Made by a program: the position numbers and the translations under genes | Source of the DNA: Mycolicibacterium phocaicum | GTDB taxonomy: Bacteria; Actinomycetota; Actinomycetes; Mycobacteriales; Mycobacteriaceae | Assembly: GCF_010731115.1 (NCBI RefSeq) | Contig: NZ_AP022616.1 | Location: 5,789,198-5,853,197 of the forward strand | Direction: 5' to 3' | Length of the DNA stretch: 64,000 bases | Shown: positions 1 through 10,032 of the stretch, piece after piece | Numbering within the stretch: the stretch's first letter is position 1 | Layout of the letters: each line of letters begins with the position of its first letter | The notes under the pieces: model-generated | Seen by the model: the letters and a program-made list of their open reading frames with translations, nothing else | What the model was told of the DNA's origin: nothing | Database searches by the model: none

Positions 1-875
1 ACCGCCGTAGCCGCCGCCCACATGGATCGGCACCGGCAGCTTGGATTCCACATCGAAGCGGACCGGGGTGCCGTCCAGCGCCGTCGCCTCGATGGTGGCA
101 CCGGTGGGAATGCGGGTACCGGAGACGTAGTGGATCTTCACGCGCGGCCAGCCGAGCTGCTCGACGCGTCCGTCCTTCCAGACGCGGCTGCAGTCGTTGA
201 GCGACCGGAAGCCGTCGGGAGCTTCCTGGATGATCATCACGAGCGAGAACTCCTCGAACGCGATCGGCACGTACAGCCACCACATGCCCTCGAAAGGTGG
301 ATCCGCCGGGCGCCCGGCCGGCTCGGCCTCACCGACGGGGCGGATGCCCCAGGACCGGTCACGCGAACCGATCCAGGTGTCCGGGCTGACCTTGATGTCT
401 TCACCGTCGATGGCGAGGGTGCCGCTCCACGAACCCAGCTGAGCGAAGCGCTGCGCATTCAGCGTGACGCGGTTGCCCTGCCGCATGAGGTGCGGCTGTT
501 CCTGCACCACGTCGAACAGGCCGTTCCACGTCAGGTCCGCGGCAATGCCCTCCGTCTCATCGAGCACGATGCGCACCTGGTGCAGCGGGTCGGTGACCTC
601 GATGCGATAGCCGACGACGTGCTGGTTCAACCGGTCCTGGTCGATCGCGTCGGACAGGTGGACAGCGGTCTGGGTGTCACCGCGGCGGACGAGGAAGTAG
701 GCGTCCTTCACCCCGAGGTTGGGGTAGTAGCCCATGCCGGTGATGACGAAGATGTCACCGGTGCGGTCGTGGGCGTTGAAGTAGCAGCGGTCGTAGAAGT
801 TCCGGTCGCTGGATCCCGGCCACGCGATGGGCTGCGGGACCTGGTGGATCGGATATTCGTCCATGGGGCCGAGCA

Positions 876-876
<1 letters not shown>
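1..876 (-). CDS. AttH/hydroxyneurosporene-synthase-like protein, C-terminus cut by window edge
   Basis: An open frame of 292 codons runs from an ATG at 876 to the window edge without a stop, so the C-terminus is missing. It begins MLGPMDEYPIHQ and is rich in aromatic residues. It contains the DRSWG motif followed by an FEGMWWLYVPI stretch, as in AttH / hydroxyneurosporene-synthase-like lipocalin-fold proteins. Its start overlaps the stop of the upstream phosphotransferase (TGATG), so the two are co-translated. In mycobacteria this family often sits next to phosphotransferase genes in lipid or steroid catabolic loci; a substrate cannot be inferred. Confidence 0.8.
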
Positions 877-2076
<1,200 letters not shown>

Positions 2077-2077
2077 T

Positions 2078-2680
2078 ATGAAATCAGACCTGCAACCGGT
2101 TGACAAGCCCTCTGGCGCTGGACGACCTCGTGACCCACGGATCGACGCGGCAGTGCTGACCGCTGCCGCCGAACTGTTGCCTGAGGTCGGCTACGCCAAT
2201 CTGACGATGGCGGCCATTGCCGAACGTGCGGGAACGACGAAGACGGCGCTGTACCGCCGGTGGTCGAGCAAGGCCGAGTTGGTGCACGAAGCGGCGTTCC
2301 CGACGACGCCGTCCGCACTGGACACTCCAGAAGGGGACATCGTCGGCGACATCCGCGCCATGATCGCCGCGGCGCGCGACGTGTTCACCAGCCCCGCGGT
2401 GCGGGCCGCGCTTCCGGGGCTCATGGCCGACATGAGCGCCGACGAGGAACTCAACGCCCGGGTCGTCGCGCGCTTCCACGGGCTGTTCGACGTGGTGCGG
2501 GTGCGGCTCGAGCACGGCATCGAGCGCGGCGAGGTCCAGGCTGACGTCGAACCCGAGCGGCTCATCGAAATCATCGGTGGCGCCACGATGTTGCGGATGC
2601 TGCTGCATCCCGAGAGCGAACTCGACGAGCTGTGGGTCGACGAGACGGCGGCCATCGTGACGCATGGTGTGATCAGCTGA
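2078..2680 (+). CDS. TetR/AcrR family transcriptional regulator
   Basis: The protein has about 200 residues. Its N-terminal helix-turn-helix runs from AAVLTAAAELLPEVGYANLTM to AGTTKTALYRRWSSKAELV (about residues 25-70), followed by an alpha-helical ligand domain. An ATG at 2066 is also possible, but it lies inside the inverted repeat at 2058-2076, so I prefer the ATG at 2078; neither has a strong ribosome-binding site and the transcript may be leaderless. Its likely target is the divergent phosphotransferase/AttH pair. Confidence 0.85.
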   Translation: MKSDLQPVDKPSGAGRPRDPRIDAAVLTAAAELLPEVGYANLTMAAIAERAGTTKTALYRRWSSKAELVHEAAFPTTPSALDTPEGDIVGDIRAMIAAARDVFTSPAVRAALPGLMADMSADEELNARVVARFHGLFDVVRVRLEHGIERGEVQADVEPERLIEIIGGATMLRMLLHPESELDELWVDETAAIVTHGVIS

Positions 2681-2917
2681 GGTTGACGGTTTCGCTCGGA
2701 AGCTCTTGAACGCCAACGCCTTTGAATCACCATGCCAGTTGCCATGGACGTGATTTCGGTGTTGCCGCGCGCTGTTCTGAACACCGTCATCAGCGGCCCC
2801 CGGGCTGTTGGTAACGAATAGCGGTGGACGTCCACCGGGGCGGCGAGCACGAACACTCCTGCAATTGGGTTGCTTGGTTAGCGGTCTCGCGACGGTGCGT
2901 CGCCTACGATTGCTGGT

Positions 2918-3802
2918 GTGCCGGCTATGGATCGTCGCAGGATCATGATGATGATGGGCCTGGGCGCGGTTACCACAGTGCTGGGTGCCGCGAAGGCTGA
3001 CGCCGACCCGCTGCCCGTTTTCCCAGGTCCGGTTACTGGTCCGGGGGCCGCGCCCGCTGCGCCCGCCGGCTCGTCGGCAGGCCCGGCGATGCTGTTCCGG
3101 GAGGAATTCAACGGCCCCGCGGGGGCACCGCCGGATCCGGCGTGGTGGTTCATCGTGCCTGAGCGCGAGGTCATCCGGAATCCCGTCGAATGGGACCAGC
3201 CCTACAACATGGGCCGTTACGTGACCGATCAGGAGCACGTGTTCCAGGACGGCAAGGGCAACCTCGTCATTCGGGCCACCCGTGGTCCGGGCGCGAACAT
3301 TCAGGAGCGTTATGCAAGCGCCAAGGTGGTCGGAAACTGGCGCGGCGGGGTCGGCACCACCTGGGAGGCGCGGATCAAGCTGAACTGCCTGACCGACGGC
3401 GCCTGGCCGGCCTTCTGGCTGCTCAACGACGATCCGGCCCGCGGCGGTGAGGTCGACCTGGTCGAGTGGTATGGCAACAGAGACTGGCCATCGGGGACAA
3501 CGGTGCACGCCCGGCTGGACGGCACGTCGTTCGCCACCGATCCGCACCCGATCGACAGCGGGTGGCATACCTGGCGGATGACCTGGCAGCCGACCGGCAT
3601 GTACTTCTGGAAGGACTACGCGCCGGGGCAAGAGCCGTTTTTCACGGTGCCGGCCAATTCGTTGGACGACTGGCCCTTCAACGATCCGGGCTACACCTTG
3701 GCCCCGGTGTTCAACCTTGCTATCGGTGGCTCTGGCGGGCGCGAGCCCGCCGGCGGCAATTACCCCGCCGAGATGCTGATCGACTGGATTCGCGTCTTCT
3801 GA
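2918..3802 (+). CDS. Secreted glycoside hydrolase family 16 protein
   Basis: This is an endo-beta-glucanase-type enzyme of 294 residues. A GTG start is followed by MDRRRIMMMMGLGAV and a short hydrophobic stretch ending near ADADP, a signal peptide with an arginine cluster that may use the Tat route. A Pro/Ala linker leads to a GH16 jelly-roll domain. The catalytic motif EVDLVEWYG lies at about residues 178-186, with the two glutamates as nucleophile and acid/base. From memory it resembles M. tuberculosis Rv0315. It appears monocistronic. The natural substrate is unknown. Confidence 0.9.
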   Translation: MPAMDRRRIMMMMGLGAVTTVLGAAKADADPLPVFPGPVTGPGAAPAAPAGSSAGPAMLFREEFNGPAGAPPDPAWWFIVPEREVIRNPVEWDQPYNMGRYVTDQEHVFQDGKGNLVIRATRGPGANIQERYASAKVVGNWRGGVGTTWEARIKLNCLTDGAWPAFWLLNDDPARGGEVDLVEWYGNRDWPSGTTVHARLDGTSFATDPHPIDSGWHTWRMTWQPTGMYFWKDYAPGQEPFFTVPANSLDDWPFNDPGYTLAPVFNLAIGGSGGREPAGGNYPAEMLIDWIRVF

Positions 3803-3923
3803 TCAACGCGCCGACGGTGGTCGGTGTTGCCAGGTCTCTTTCTTTGGGCCGGCCCATGATCGCTGGCTCTTGCGGTACTGAGCGTGACGTGCGCGGGGAA
3901 GCCTTGGGTGCCATCGGTTTCGA
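3803..3923. other. Intergenic stretch, nothing recognised
   Basis: No gene with family support or codon signature is visible between the GH16 stop and the small minus-strand gene. Open frames on both strands look like GC-driven shadows. Confidence 0.4.
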
Positions 3924-4076
3924 TCACCACCGCGCCAGAACCTGCGTCCACCTGTCCGGCATCGGCTGCGGATCGGCGATCACCACACCCGCAGCGCATA
4001 CGCACGCCACGACGGATGCAGCGAACACTGTCGACGCCGTCATCAGGCGGCGCGCGGACACTCCAAATGCGGCCAT
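3924..4076 (-). CDS. Possible small exported protein
   Basis: A 50-residue frame starts at the ATG at 4076 (MAAFGVSARRLMTAS) behind an AGGGGGA ribosome-binding site 7-8 bases upstream. Residues 8-33 look like a signal peptide ending near VIADP, leaving only about 17 mature residues (PMPDRWTQVLARW). It is either a genuine short secreted peptide or the 5' remnant of a longer exported protein. No family is recognised. It is divergent from the Crp-like gene. Confidence 0.35.
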   Translation of the reverse strand: MAAFGVSARRLMTASTVFAASVVACVCAAGVVIADPQPMPDRWTQVLARW

Positions 4077-4276
4077 GTATAGATCCCCCTGTGAAGACCA
4101 GTCCCAAGCCCCCCGGCTCGCTTGGTCTTTCACTCAATATCGCGAACAATCGCATAAGCCGACTGGCGCGTCAACCCGTACGCTCGCCGGCCAATGTGGG
4201 CAAACCAGATAGGTAATCTAGGAAAGTGCGCGGCACGGCGGCGACGGCAAAATGGGGGATAACGTGAGCGTGCATA

Positions 4277-4984
4277 GTGTCTAGGGATGGCAGCGGCCAG
4301 GATGGGCCTGGGATAAATGCGGCGTTGGCGCGCGCCAGCATCTTCCACGGCGTCGGGCCGGATGTTCTGGCCGCGGCGGTCGACCAACTTGACTGGGTGT
4401 CATTTCCGCAGAGGCACAACGTGTTTCGTGAGGGGGATGCCGGTGATCGGCTGTACATCATCACTTCCGGCAGAGTCAAAGTCGCATGCGCGAGCAGTCA
4501 GTCCGACAGCCTGATCGCCGTTCTTGGGCCCTCCGATGTTTTCGGTGAACTCGCCCTCCTCGACCCGGGCCCCCGCACATCGACCGTCACCACAATCACG
4601 GCCGTGCGCGCCGCGACGATGACCCGCACAGCACTGCGCTCCTGGATGAGCCAGGAACCCGAGGCGGTTGAACAGATGCTTCGTCTGCTGGCACGTCGTC
4701 TGCGCCGAACCACCAACAAGCTGTGCGATCAGACGTTCAACGACGTCCCCGGGCGCCTGGCCACACTGCTCCTCGACCTGGCCAACCGATTCGGAGAATC
4801 CGACCACGGGACACTGCGTGTCGACCATCAGCTTAACCAGATCGAACTTGCCCAACTCGCGGGCTCAACCCGTGAGTCGGCCAACAAGGCCCTTGCGACG
4901 TTTGTCGATCGGGGCTGGATTCGTATGCAAGGCAAGGCGATCTGCATTGTCGATCCAGCGGCTCTGGCCAAGCGCGCGAGATGA
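4277..4984 (+). CDS. Crp/Fnr-family transcriptional regulator (Crp paralogue)
   Basis: The protein has 235 residues. The N-terminal cyclic-nucleotide-binding domain (about 15-125) carries REGDAGDRLYIITSGRVKV and FGELALLDPGPRTSTV, the phosphate-binding cassette. A dimerisation helix (MLRLLARRLRRTTNKL) and a C-terminal winged helix follow, with QIELAQLAGSTRESANKAL as recognition element. It is very similar to mycobacterial Crp (Rv3676) from memory but differs in the first residues and in the turn, so I call it a paralogue. The GTG start at 4277 is the earliest plausible. A perfect TGTGA-N6-TCACA site at 17549 is one possible target. Confidence 0.88.
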   Translation: MSRDGSGQDGPGINAALARASIFHGVGPDVLAAAVDQLDWVSFPQRHNVFREGDAGDRLYIITSGRVKVACASSQSDSLIAVLGPSDVFGELALLDPGPRTSTVTTITAVRAATMTRTALRSWMSQEPEAVEQMLRLLARRLRRTTNKLCDQTFNDVPGRLATLLLDLANRFGESDHGTLRVDHQLNQIELAQLAGSTRESANKALATFVDRGWIRMQGKAICIVDPAALAKRAR

Positions 4985-5052
4985 TGTCGGGATGCGCGGG
5001 CGTGACCGGCTCGAGGCGGGTGCCTTGGTTATCGCCGAGCGGGTTCTGCCAT

Positions 5053-6474
5053 CTAGTTGGCCGACAGCGCCCGCGACGGTCGCCAGGCCACAAATCCGAC
5101 GACGAGCCCGAGGAACGGGATCGCGGCCAGAACCGTGCTGAGCGTCGCGCTGCCACCGGTGACCAGGGTGAAGTTCGACAGCACCAGCCACAGGCTGCCC
5201 AGCAGACCGAGCACCGCCAACGCCGGAGCGATGCGCGTCGTCCACAAATGGTCTGTCCTCAGCTCTCGGTTACGCAGGAAGAACACCAGCACTGCCACCG
5301 AAGTGGTCAGCATCAGTAGGACCATGCCGACCGTTGCGACGCCGGCCATCGAGCCGAACACCCCGACCAGCGGATCGATGCCGAGGATCGCCAGTAGGGC
5401 GACAATGATTGCGGCGGTGGCGGTTTGCACCAGCGAAGAGAACGACGGTGATTCGTGGTCGTCGTGCACGGTGGCCAGTCGTGCGGGCAGCAGGCCCTTG
5501 CCGGCCAACACGAACTGATAGCGCGCGATCACGTTGTGGAAGGACAGCACGCAGGCGAAAAGGCTGCTCAGCAGGAGCACGTTGACGATGTCGCGGCCCA
5601 CGATGCCCAACATGTCGCCAGTGGTGTCCAGCAGCATATTGCCTTCGCCAGCAAGGGTTTTCTGCGCCACGGTGGCGACCTGATCCGGCCCGACGGCCAC
5701 CACGAACGCCCACACCGTGATGGCGTAGAAGGCGCCGATGATGATCACCGCGGCGTAGGTGGCCCGCGGGATGGTCTGCTCGGGATCGCGGGCTTCATCG
5801 CGGAACACGGCGGTGGCCTCGAATCCGATGAACCCGGTGAGGGCGAACAGAATGGCGATGCCGAGGGTGCCCTGAGTGAAGGTGGCGGGTGCGAAGGACG
5901 TGAAAGTGACACCGGCCGGGCCGGGTTTGGCGACCATCACCGTGTCCAACACGACCACGATGCCGATCTCAAGGGCCAACGCCACGCCGAGGACCTTGGC
6001 GCTCAGCTCGATGTGCCGGTAGCCGAGCACGGCGACGATCACCAGCACGACGAATGAGTAGACGGGCCAAGCGATTACCGGCCCGTGATAGTGGGCGACG
6101 GTGTCAGAGATCGCCCATCCGATGTAGCCGTAGATGCCGACCTGGATGGCGGTATAGGCGATCAGCGCGACGACCGCGATGCCCTTGCCCATGCGCTCGC
6201 CCAGGCCGACGGTCACGTAGGAGAAGAACGCCCCGGCCTCGGGGACGTGTGGCGTCATGGTCACGAAGCCGACGCTGAAGACCAGTAGCACCAGGGCGGC
6301 GATCGCGAATCCCACGGGGGCGCCGGCGCCGTTGCCCAGGCCCATTGCCAACGGCATATTGCCGCCGATCACGGTCAGCGGGGCGGCAGCCGCGACCACC
6401 ATGAAGACGATGCCGACGGGGCCCAGGCGCCCGGAAAGCCGCCGTTTCTCCGTCTCGGCCGGTGCAGTGGTCAT
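5053..6474 (-). CDS. APC-superfamily amino-acid permease
   Basis: This 473-residue membrane protein has about 12 hydrophobic segments. It begins MTTAPAETEKRRLSGRLGPV; the first transmembrane helix (VGIVFMVVAAAAPLTVIGG) and the GFEATAVFRDEARDPEQTIP loop in the middle are typical of amino acid-polyamine-organocation transporters. The ATG at 6474 overlaps the stop of the DmpA-like peptidase (ATGA), which implies coupling: peptide cleavage products or beta-amino acids could be the cargo. A longer open frame upstream is only read-through into the peptidase gene. Confidence 0.88.
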   Translation of the reverse strand: MTTAPAETEKRRLSGRLGPVGIVFMVVAAAAPLTVIGGNMPLAMGLGNGAGAPVGFAIAALVLLVFSVGFVTMTPHVPEAGAFFSYVTVGLGERMGKGIAVVALIAYTAIQVGIYGYIGWAISDTVAHYHGPVIAWPVYSFVVLVIVAVLGYRHIELSAKVLGVALALEIGIVVVLDTVMVAKPGPAGVTFTSFAPATFTQGTLGIAILFALTGFIGFEATAVFRDEARDPEQTIPRATYAAVIIIGAFYAITVWAFVVAVGPDQVATVAQKTLAGEGNMLLDTTGDMLGIVGRDIVNVLLLSSLFACVLSFHNVIARYQFVLAGKGLLPARLATVHDDHESPSFSSLVQTATAAIIVALLAILGIDPLVGVFGSMAGVATVGMVLLMLTTSVAVLVFFLRNRELRTDHLWTTRIAPALAVLGLLGSLWLVLSNFTLVTGGSATLSTVLAAIPFLGLVVGFVAWRPSRALSAN

Positions 6475-7577
6475 GAAATCTCCTCGAGTGCAGAGGTATT
6501 GGGGTCCAAGGCGTGGCGCAGCAGATCGTGGTCGATGGCGTGGGCGGTGAAACCGTTGTGTCCGGTCATCGTGGTGGCGGCGACCATCGCGTTGACGATC
6601 GCCTCCTCGGTGGCCTCGATGGTGAGGTCGAACAGCCGGGTCATCAGCTGCGGTGCGACCATCCGCAGGGCCACCTCTGGGTGTGCAGTGGAGGCGTCCT
6701 CGTCCCACGCGTACGGCGGGATTCCACGGTTGCCTGTCGAGAACGCGAGCATCAGGTCACCGCTGTACTGCTCGCCGGTGCCGCCGAGGCGACCCACCGC
6801 CAGCGCCGAGCGTTGCGCCAATCGGGTGCACTGATGGGGGAGTAGCGGGGCGTCGGTGGCGATGATGACGATGATCGAGCCCGATCCCGGGGCGTACTGC
6901 TTGGGCAGGTCGGGCAGCGGCACTTGGCTGGCTCCGATGAGTTCGCCGACCGGCACGCCGTTGATCCGGAGGCGTTCCCGCCGGCCGTGGTTGGCCTGGA
7001 CGAGGACCCCGACGGTGTACTGCCCGGCGGCTGTCTCGGTGCTGCGCGACGCCGTACCGATGCCACCTTTGAAGCCGTGGCAGATCATCCCGGTGCCGCC
7101 GCCCACGTTGCCCTCAGTGGGCGGTGCGGTGGACGCCGCCTCGAGCGCTTGGCGGGCGTGCTCGGGACGGACGTGAAAGCCGTTGATGTCGTTGAGGAGG
7201 CCATCGTAGGTTTCGCCGACGACCGGCAGTGACCAGTAGAGGCCTGCGCCACGGGCGCGGACCTGGGCGGCCACCAGTTCGTCGCGCACGACGCCGACGC
7301 TGTGGGTGTTGGTCAGCCCGATCGCGCTCGTGAGCTCGCCGGATTCGCGGATCCACTCCAGGCCGGTGAGTTCACCGCTGCCGTTGAGGCGGTGCGAACC
7401 GGCGAACAGCGGCTCGGTCCAGATGTCGTCATGCGGAACGACGACGGTGACGCCGGTGTTGACGCCGCCGTGCTTCAGGGTTGTGTGCCCGACCCGCACG
7501 CCTTTGACGTCGGTGATGGCGTTGGCCGGGCCGGTGGGATGTTCCCCGATGACCACGCCGAGATCTCTGGCACGCAT
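6471..7577 (-). CDS. P1 (DmpA/BapA-type) aminopeptidase
   Basis: The 368-residue protein belongs to the N-terminal-nucleophile peptidase family S58 (DmpA, BapA). It starts MRARDLGVVIGEHPTGPANA and contains NVGGGTGMICHGFKGGIGTA. The self-cleavage site PGSGSIIVIIATDAP has the nucleophile serine near residue 235, after glycine. These enzymes release N-terminal D- or beta-amino acids or act on amides. It forms a two-gene operon with the permease and is divergent from a TetR gene with an inverted repeat between them. Confidence 0.9.
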   Translation of the reverse strand: MRARDLGVVIGEHPTGPANAITDVKGVRVGHTTLKHGGVNTGVTVVVPHDDIWTEPLFAGSHRLNGSGELTGLEWIRESGELTSAIGLTNTHSVGVVRDELVAAQVRARGAGLYWSLPVVGETYDGLLNDINGFHVRPEHARQALEAASTAPPTEGNVGGGTGMICHGFKGGIGTASRSTETAAGQYTVGVLVQANHGRRERLRINGVPVGELIGASQVPLPDLPKQYAPGSGSIIVIIATDAPLLPHQCTRLAQRSALAVGRLGGTGEQYSGDLMLAFSTGNRGIPPYAWDEDASTAHPEVALRMVAPQLMTRLFDLTIEATEEAIVNAMVAATTMTGHNGFTAHAIDHDLLRHALDPNTSALEEIS

Positions 7578-7593
7578 TGCTTCTCCCGAGTTT

Positions 7594-7610
7594 TTTTCCT
7601 AATTGGAAAA
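7594..7610. promoter_or_regulatory. Inverted repeat TTTTCC-N5-GGAAAA, probable TetR operator
   Basis: The arms TTTTCC and GGAAAA flank TAATT. The AT-rich repeat stands out in its GC-rich surroundings and lies between the divergent peptidase (start 7577) and TetR gene (start 7664). Its position directly upstream of the peptidase start fits repression. Confidence 0.55.
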
Positions 7611-7663
7611 GAACTATGCGCCCGCGTTCCACGTCTCGCAATAGAACGGGCAAGATTGGTGCC

Positions 7664-8275
7664 ATGGCCCGGCCCAACAAGCAGGAGGAGCGGCGTCGCG
7701 AGATCATGGACGCCGCGATCGCACTGATCGAGCGACACGACCTGGCCACCCTCAAACTGGCCGATGTCGCCGAGGAGCTGGGGCTCACCACCAACGCGGT
7801 GCGGTACTACTTCAAAGACATGACGCAGTTGCTCTCCGAGCTGGCGCTGCGCTCCGACGTGCGGTTCTACGACGCGCGGCTTGAGTTGCAGCGGTCATCG
7901 GCCGACGTCCGCGAGCAGCTGGTGATGACGATGGCTGCCGGCCTGCCCACTGGGCCCGAGGACGCCGAGTGGCGTGCGATCTGGCGGGCCGTGCTGTCGG
8001 CCGGCTTCGAGCTTGACCGGCGCAGCGACGTGCAGGGCATTTATCACCGGCAGGTCGGCCTTTACGCCGATCTACTGTCGGGCGGCCAGGAGAGCGGGGT
8101 GTTCCGGTTGCTGCACCCGGCGCGTGATATCGCCATGACCTTGATGTCGATGGAGGACTACTTCGGCTACCGGATCGCCGCACGCGATCCGGATCTGAGC
8201 CGGACGACGGCGCTGCGGCTGATGCGCCAGTATGCGGAGCTTGTGGTCGGAGTGCCGCTTCCCGAAATCGACTGA
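7664..8275 (+). CDS. TetR family transcriptional regulator
   Basis: About 203 residues from the ATG at 7664 (MARPNKQEERRREIMDAA). The helix-turn-helix is LADVAEELGLTTNAVRYYFKD (about 30-50), and the C-terminal domain resembles the BetI/TetR_C group. The frame is open further upstream, but the family N-terminus and the intergenic operator favour this start. It probably controls the divergent peptidase-permease operon. Confidence 0.88.
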   Translation: MARPNKQEERRREIMDAAIALIERHDLATLKLADVAEELGLTTNAVRYYFKDMTQLLSELALRSDVRFYDARLELQRSSADVREQLVMTMAAGLPTGPEDAEWRAIWRAVLSAGFELDRRSDVQGIYHRQVGLYADLLSGGQESGVFRLLHPARDIAMTLMSMEDYFGYRIAARDPDLSRTTALRLMRQYAELVVGVPLPEID

Positions 8276-8387
8276 GCTGCAGGCCGATTACTGGTCGGCG
8301 AACTGCTCATTCGGCTGGATCCTTTGTTGCCACCACGGGTTCAGAACATCGCCATCCGGGCCCAAATGCCCGGCTGTTGCTGAGACG

Positions 8388-8924
8388 TCATGCCCTGTTC
8401 CTTTCAGGGTGGCGTCGGAGTTCGCGTCGACTGCAAATGTTGCCGCCGTTCGTGATTGGGCTCTTTTGGTCGGTGTCGTGGTACCGGGAGTCCACCGCTG
8501 TCGAGTCGGGACTCGTGGTGCGTGGTGCCGAGTCGAGGAGCTGGTCGCGCACGGCGGGCGCCACCGCTATGAGCGCGGTGGTGAGTTCGCGGACGCTCTG
8601 GTCGTGAACGAGGCTCAGCCAGTCGAGGTCTGCGTCGACGGCGCGGGCGTAGCCGCTGTCGGTGTCGAAGTACTCGACTCGAACACCGAAGAATTCGGCC
8701 AACATCTCCACAGTCCGAGCGGACGGCCCGCTGCGAACCCCGCTGCGTAGTTGCGACAGGTAGGGCGCGGACAGCCGGTATCCGCGGCCGGCCAGCGCCT
8801 CCGTCACCTCGACATTGCGATAGGGGCCGCGCCCGGGCGGGTAGACAACTGCGAATAATCGATTCAACCGTTCGGTGAACGCGTCGACATCGACCGACAT
8901 TCCGCGGTGCTTCCTGGCAGCCAT
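8388..8924 (-). CDS. EspR-like helix-turn-helix regulator
   Basis: The 178-residue protein resembles EspR (Rv3849), the nucleoid-associated regulator of ESX-1 substrate genes. RLNRLFAVVYPPGRGP is followed by SAPYLSQLRSGVRSGPS, the recognition helix, and a second helical domain containing VEYFDTDSGYARAVDADL. An unrelated hydrophilic tail of about 45 residues follows that EspR lacks. The ATG at 8924 has a GGGAGA ribosome-binding site; a second ATG at 8900 is possible. It is divergent from the A-B-B'-A' cassette. It is not espR itself: the N-terminal spacing and the tail differ. Confidence 0.85.
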   Translation of the reverse strand: MAARKHRGMSVDVDAFTERLNRLFAVVYPPGRGPYRNVEVTEALAGRGYRLSAPYLSQLRSGVRSGPSARTVEMLAEFFGVRVEYFDTDSGYARAVDADLDWLSLVHDQSVRELTTALIAVAPAVRDQLLDSAPRTTSPDSTAVDSRYHDTDQKSPITNGGNICSRRELRRHPERNRA

Positions 8925-9295
8925 GAACTCTCCCGGATTTGATTGTGGTGCAGGGACTTACGATCCATCGCCCGCTCGGCGGGAGGGGCTGGTTGGGTGG
9001 CGTGCAAGCGCCTGGTGATGACCGCCCGGGGGTGCGGCATCGGGGTTGACTGCTGGTTCGGTGGAGCCGCAGACGGTACTCCACGGACTGCGGCGCCGCC
9101 GCAACGCGGCCCGAGCCGAGCACGTCGTCGGATCCGCTACGGCACCATACGCGGCACCAGAACGCCATGACGCTGGCACACCTGTTGTCGCGGAAGGTGT
9201 TTCATCGATGATCTGCGGTCCGAGTCAACGCCGGGATCGCGATCTGTCTACGAAGTGTGGCTGCCACATGTGGTGGTTGGAAGAAGGGTTTGGTT
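8925..9295. other. 371-bp divergent intergenic region between EspR-like gene and cassette
   Basis: No gene is recognised. The region is the presumed control region for both directions, and the EspR-like protein is the obvious candidate to bind it. Short open frames here lack family support. Confidence 0.4.
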
Positions 9296-9859
9296 GTGCG
9301 AACCGCAACTAACTGGCTACTGTGCGAAACCGCGCTCGCATCCGATGGCGGCGTCGTCGTCATCGAAGATGCTGGAACGGCAAATGTTTCAGACACATAC
9401 GTGCACGCCGAAATCGCGCCCGCCCCAGAGGCCGTACACAGGGCGTTGTGGGTGCACACCATGAATGTCCACGAATGCGACGTCGTCGGCCGACGCGTAT
9501 ACGTACGCGTACTCTCCGGTTCGGACGCCGGCGGCCTCGGTGTCCTCGCCTTCGATGGGCACCTGAACATTGCCAGCGGAATCGTGGCGACCGGCGAACT
9601 CCGAAACCCAGACCGCCAGCTACTTGTTGGGCCGCCGGGAGTGATACGCGTCAGCGTGTTCGTCGCCCACGACATCGACGCTGTCTATTTCGATGACTCC
9701 GGCGTCAGCTACCCCGCATCAGGGCCCAGTGAGATCACCCTGTTGCTGCACGGTGTGTCCTGGCACACCCGCGCCGTCAACAGCACGCGGTGGAGCCGCA
9801 TCTCGTGGCGGCGTGGCCGCAGAGGTGTCCCGCCAGGCCTGCCGCCCGTTGTGACCTAG
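9296..9859 (+). CDS. Unknown protein A1 (family A of the A-B-B'-A' cassette)
   Basis: About 187 residues from the GTG at 9296, which follows GGAAGAAGG by about 8 bases; an in-frame GTG at 9257 is the longer alternative. I do not recognise the family. The protein has no signal peptide or membrane segment. Notable stretches are ECDVVGR, FDGHLNIASGIVATGELRNP, RQLLVGPPGVIRVSVF and SGPSEITLLLHG, with a hydrophobic beta-strand pattern suggesting an all-beta fold. It aligns without gaps for about 108 residues to the protein at 11400-11951, roughly two thirds identical by eye. It ends in a basic tail absent from its paralogue. Confidence 0.7.
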   Translation: MRTATNWLLCETALASDGGVVVIEDAGTANVSDTYVHAEIAPAPEAVHRALWVHTMNVHECDVVGRRVYVRVLSGSDAGGLGVLAFDGHLNIASGIVATGELRNPDRQLLVGPPGVIRVSVFVAHDIDAVYFDDSGVSYPASGPSEITLLLHGVSWHTRAVNSTRWSRISWRRGRRGVPPGLPPVVT

Positions 9860-10032
9860 ATCACCGTTCGGTTTTGCTGCTGATTCCCGACTACACCTTG
9901 CACAGGCTCGTCATCGGCGACGGGTGTGCGGAGGTCGGTCTGCTGGACGGGGGATGTGGTCATGGGTGATTTCTCACCGACGAAGGTGAAGCAAGCGCCG
10001 CGGGCGTCGGCGCCTTCCGGGAGCTGACGTCG

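Noticed and set aside
2084..3631. 515-residue minus-strand frame
   Set aside because: Opposes the TetR and GH16 genes; no family resemblance.
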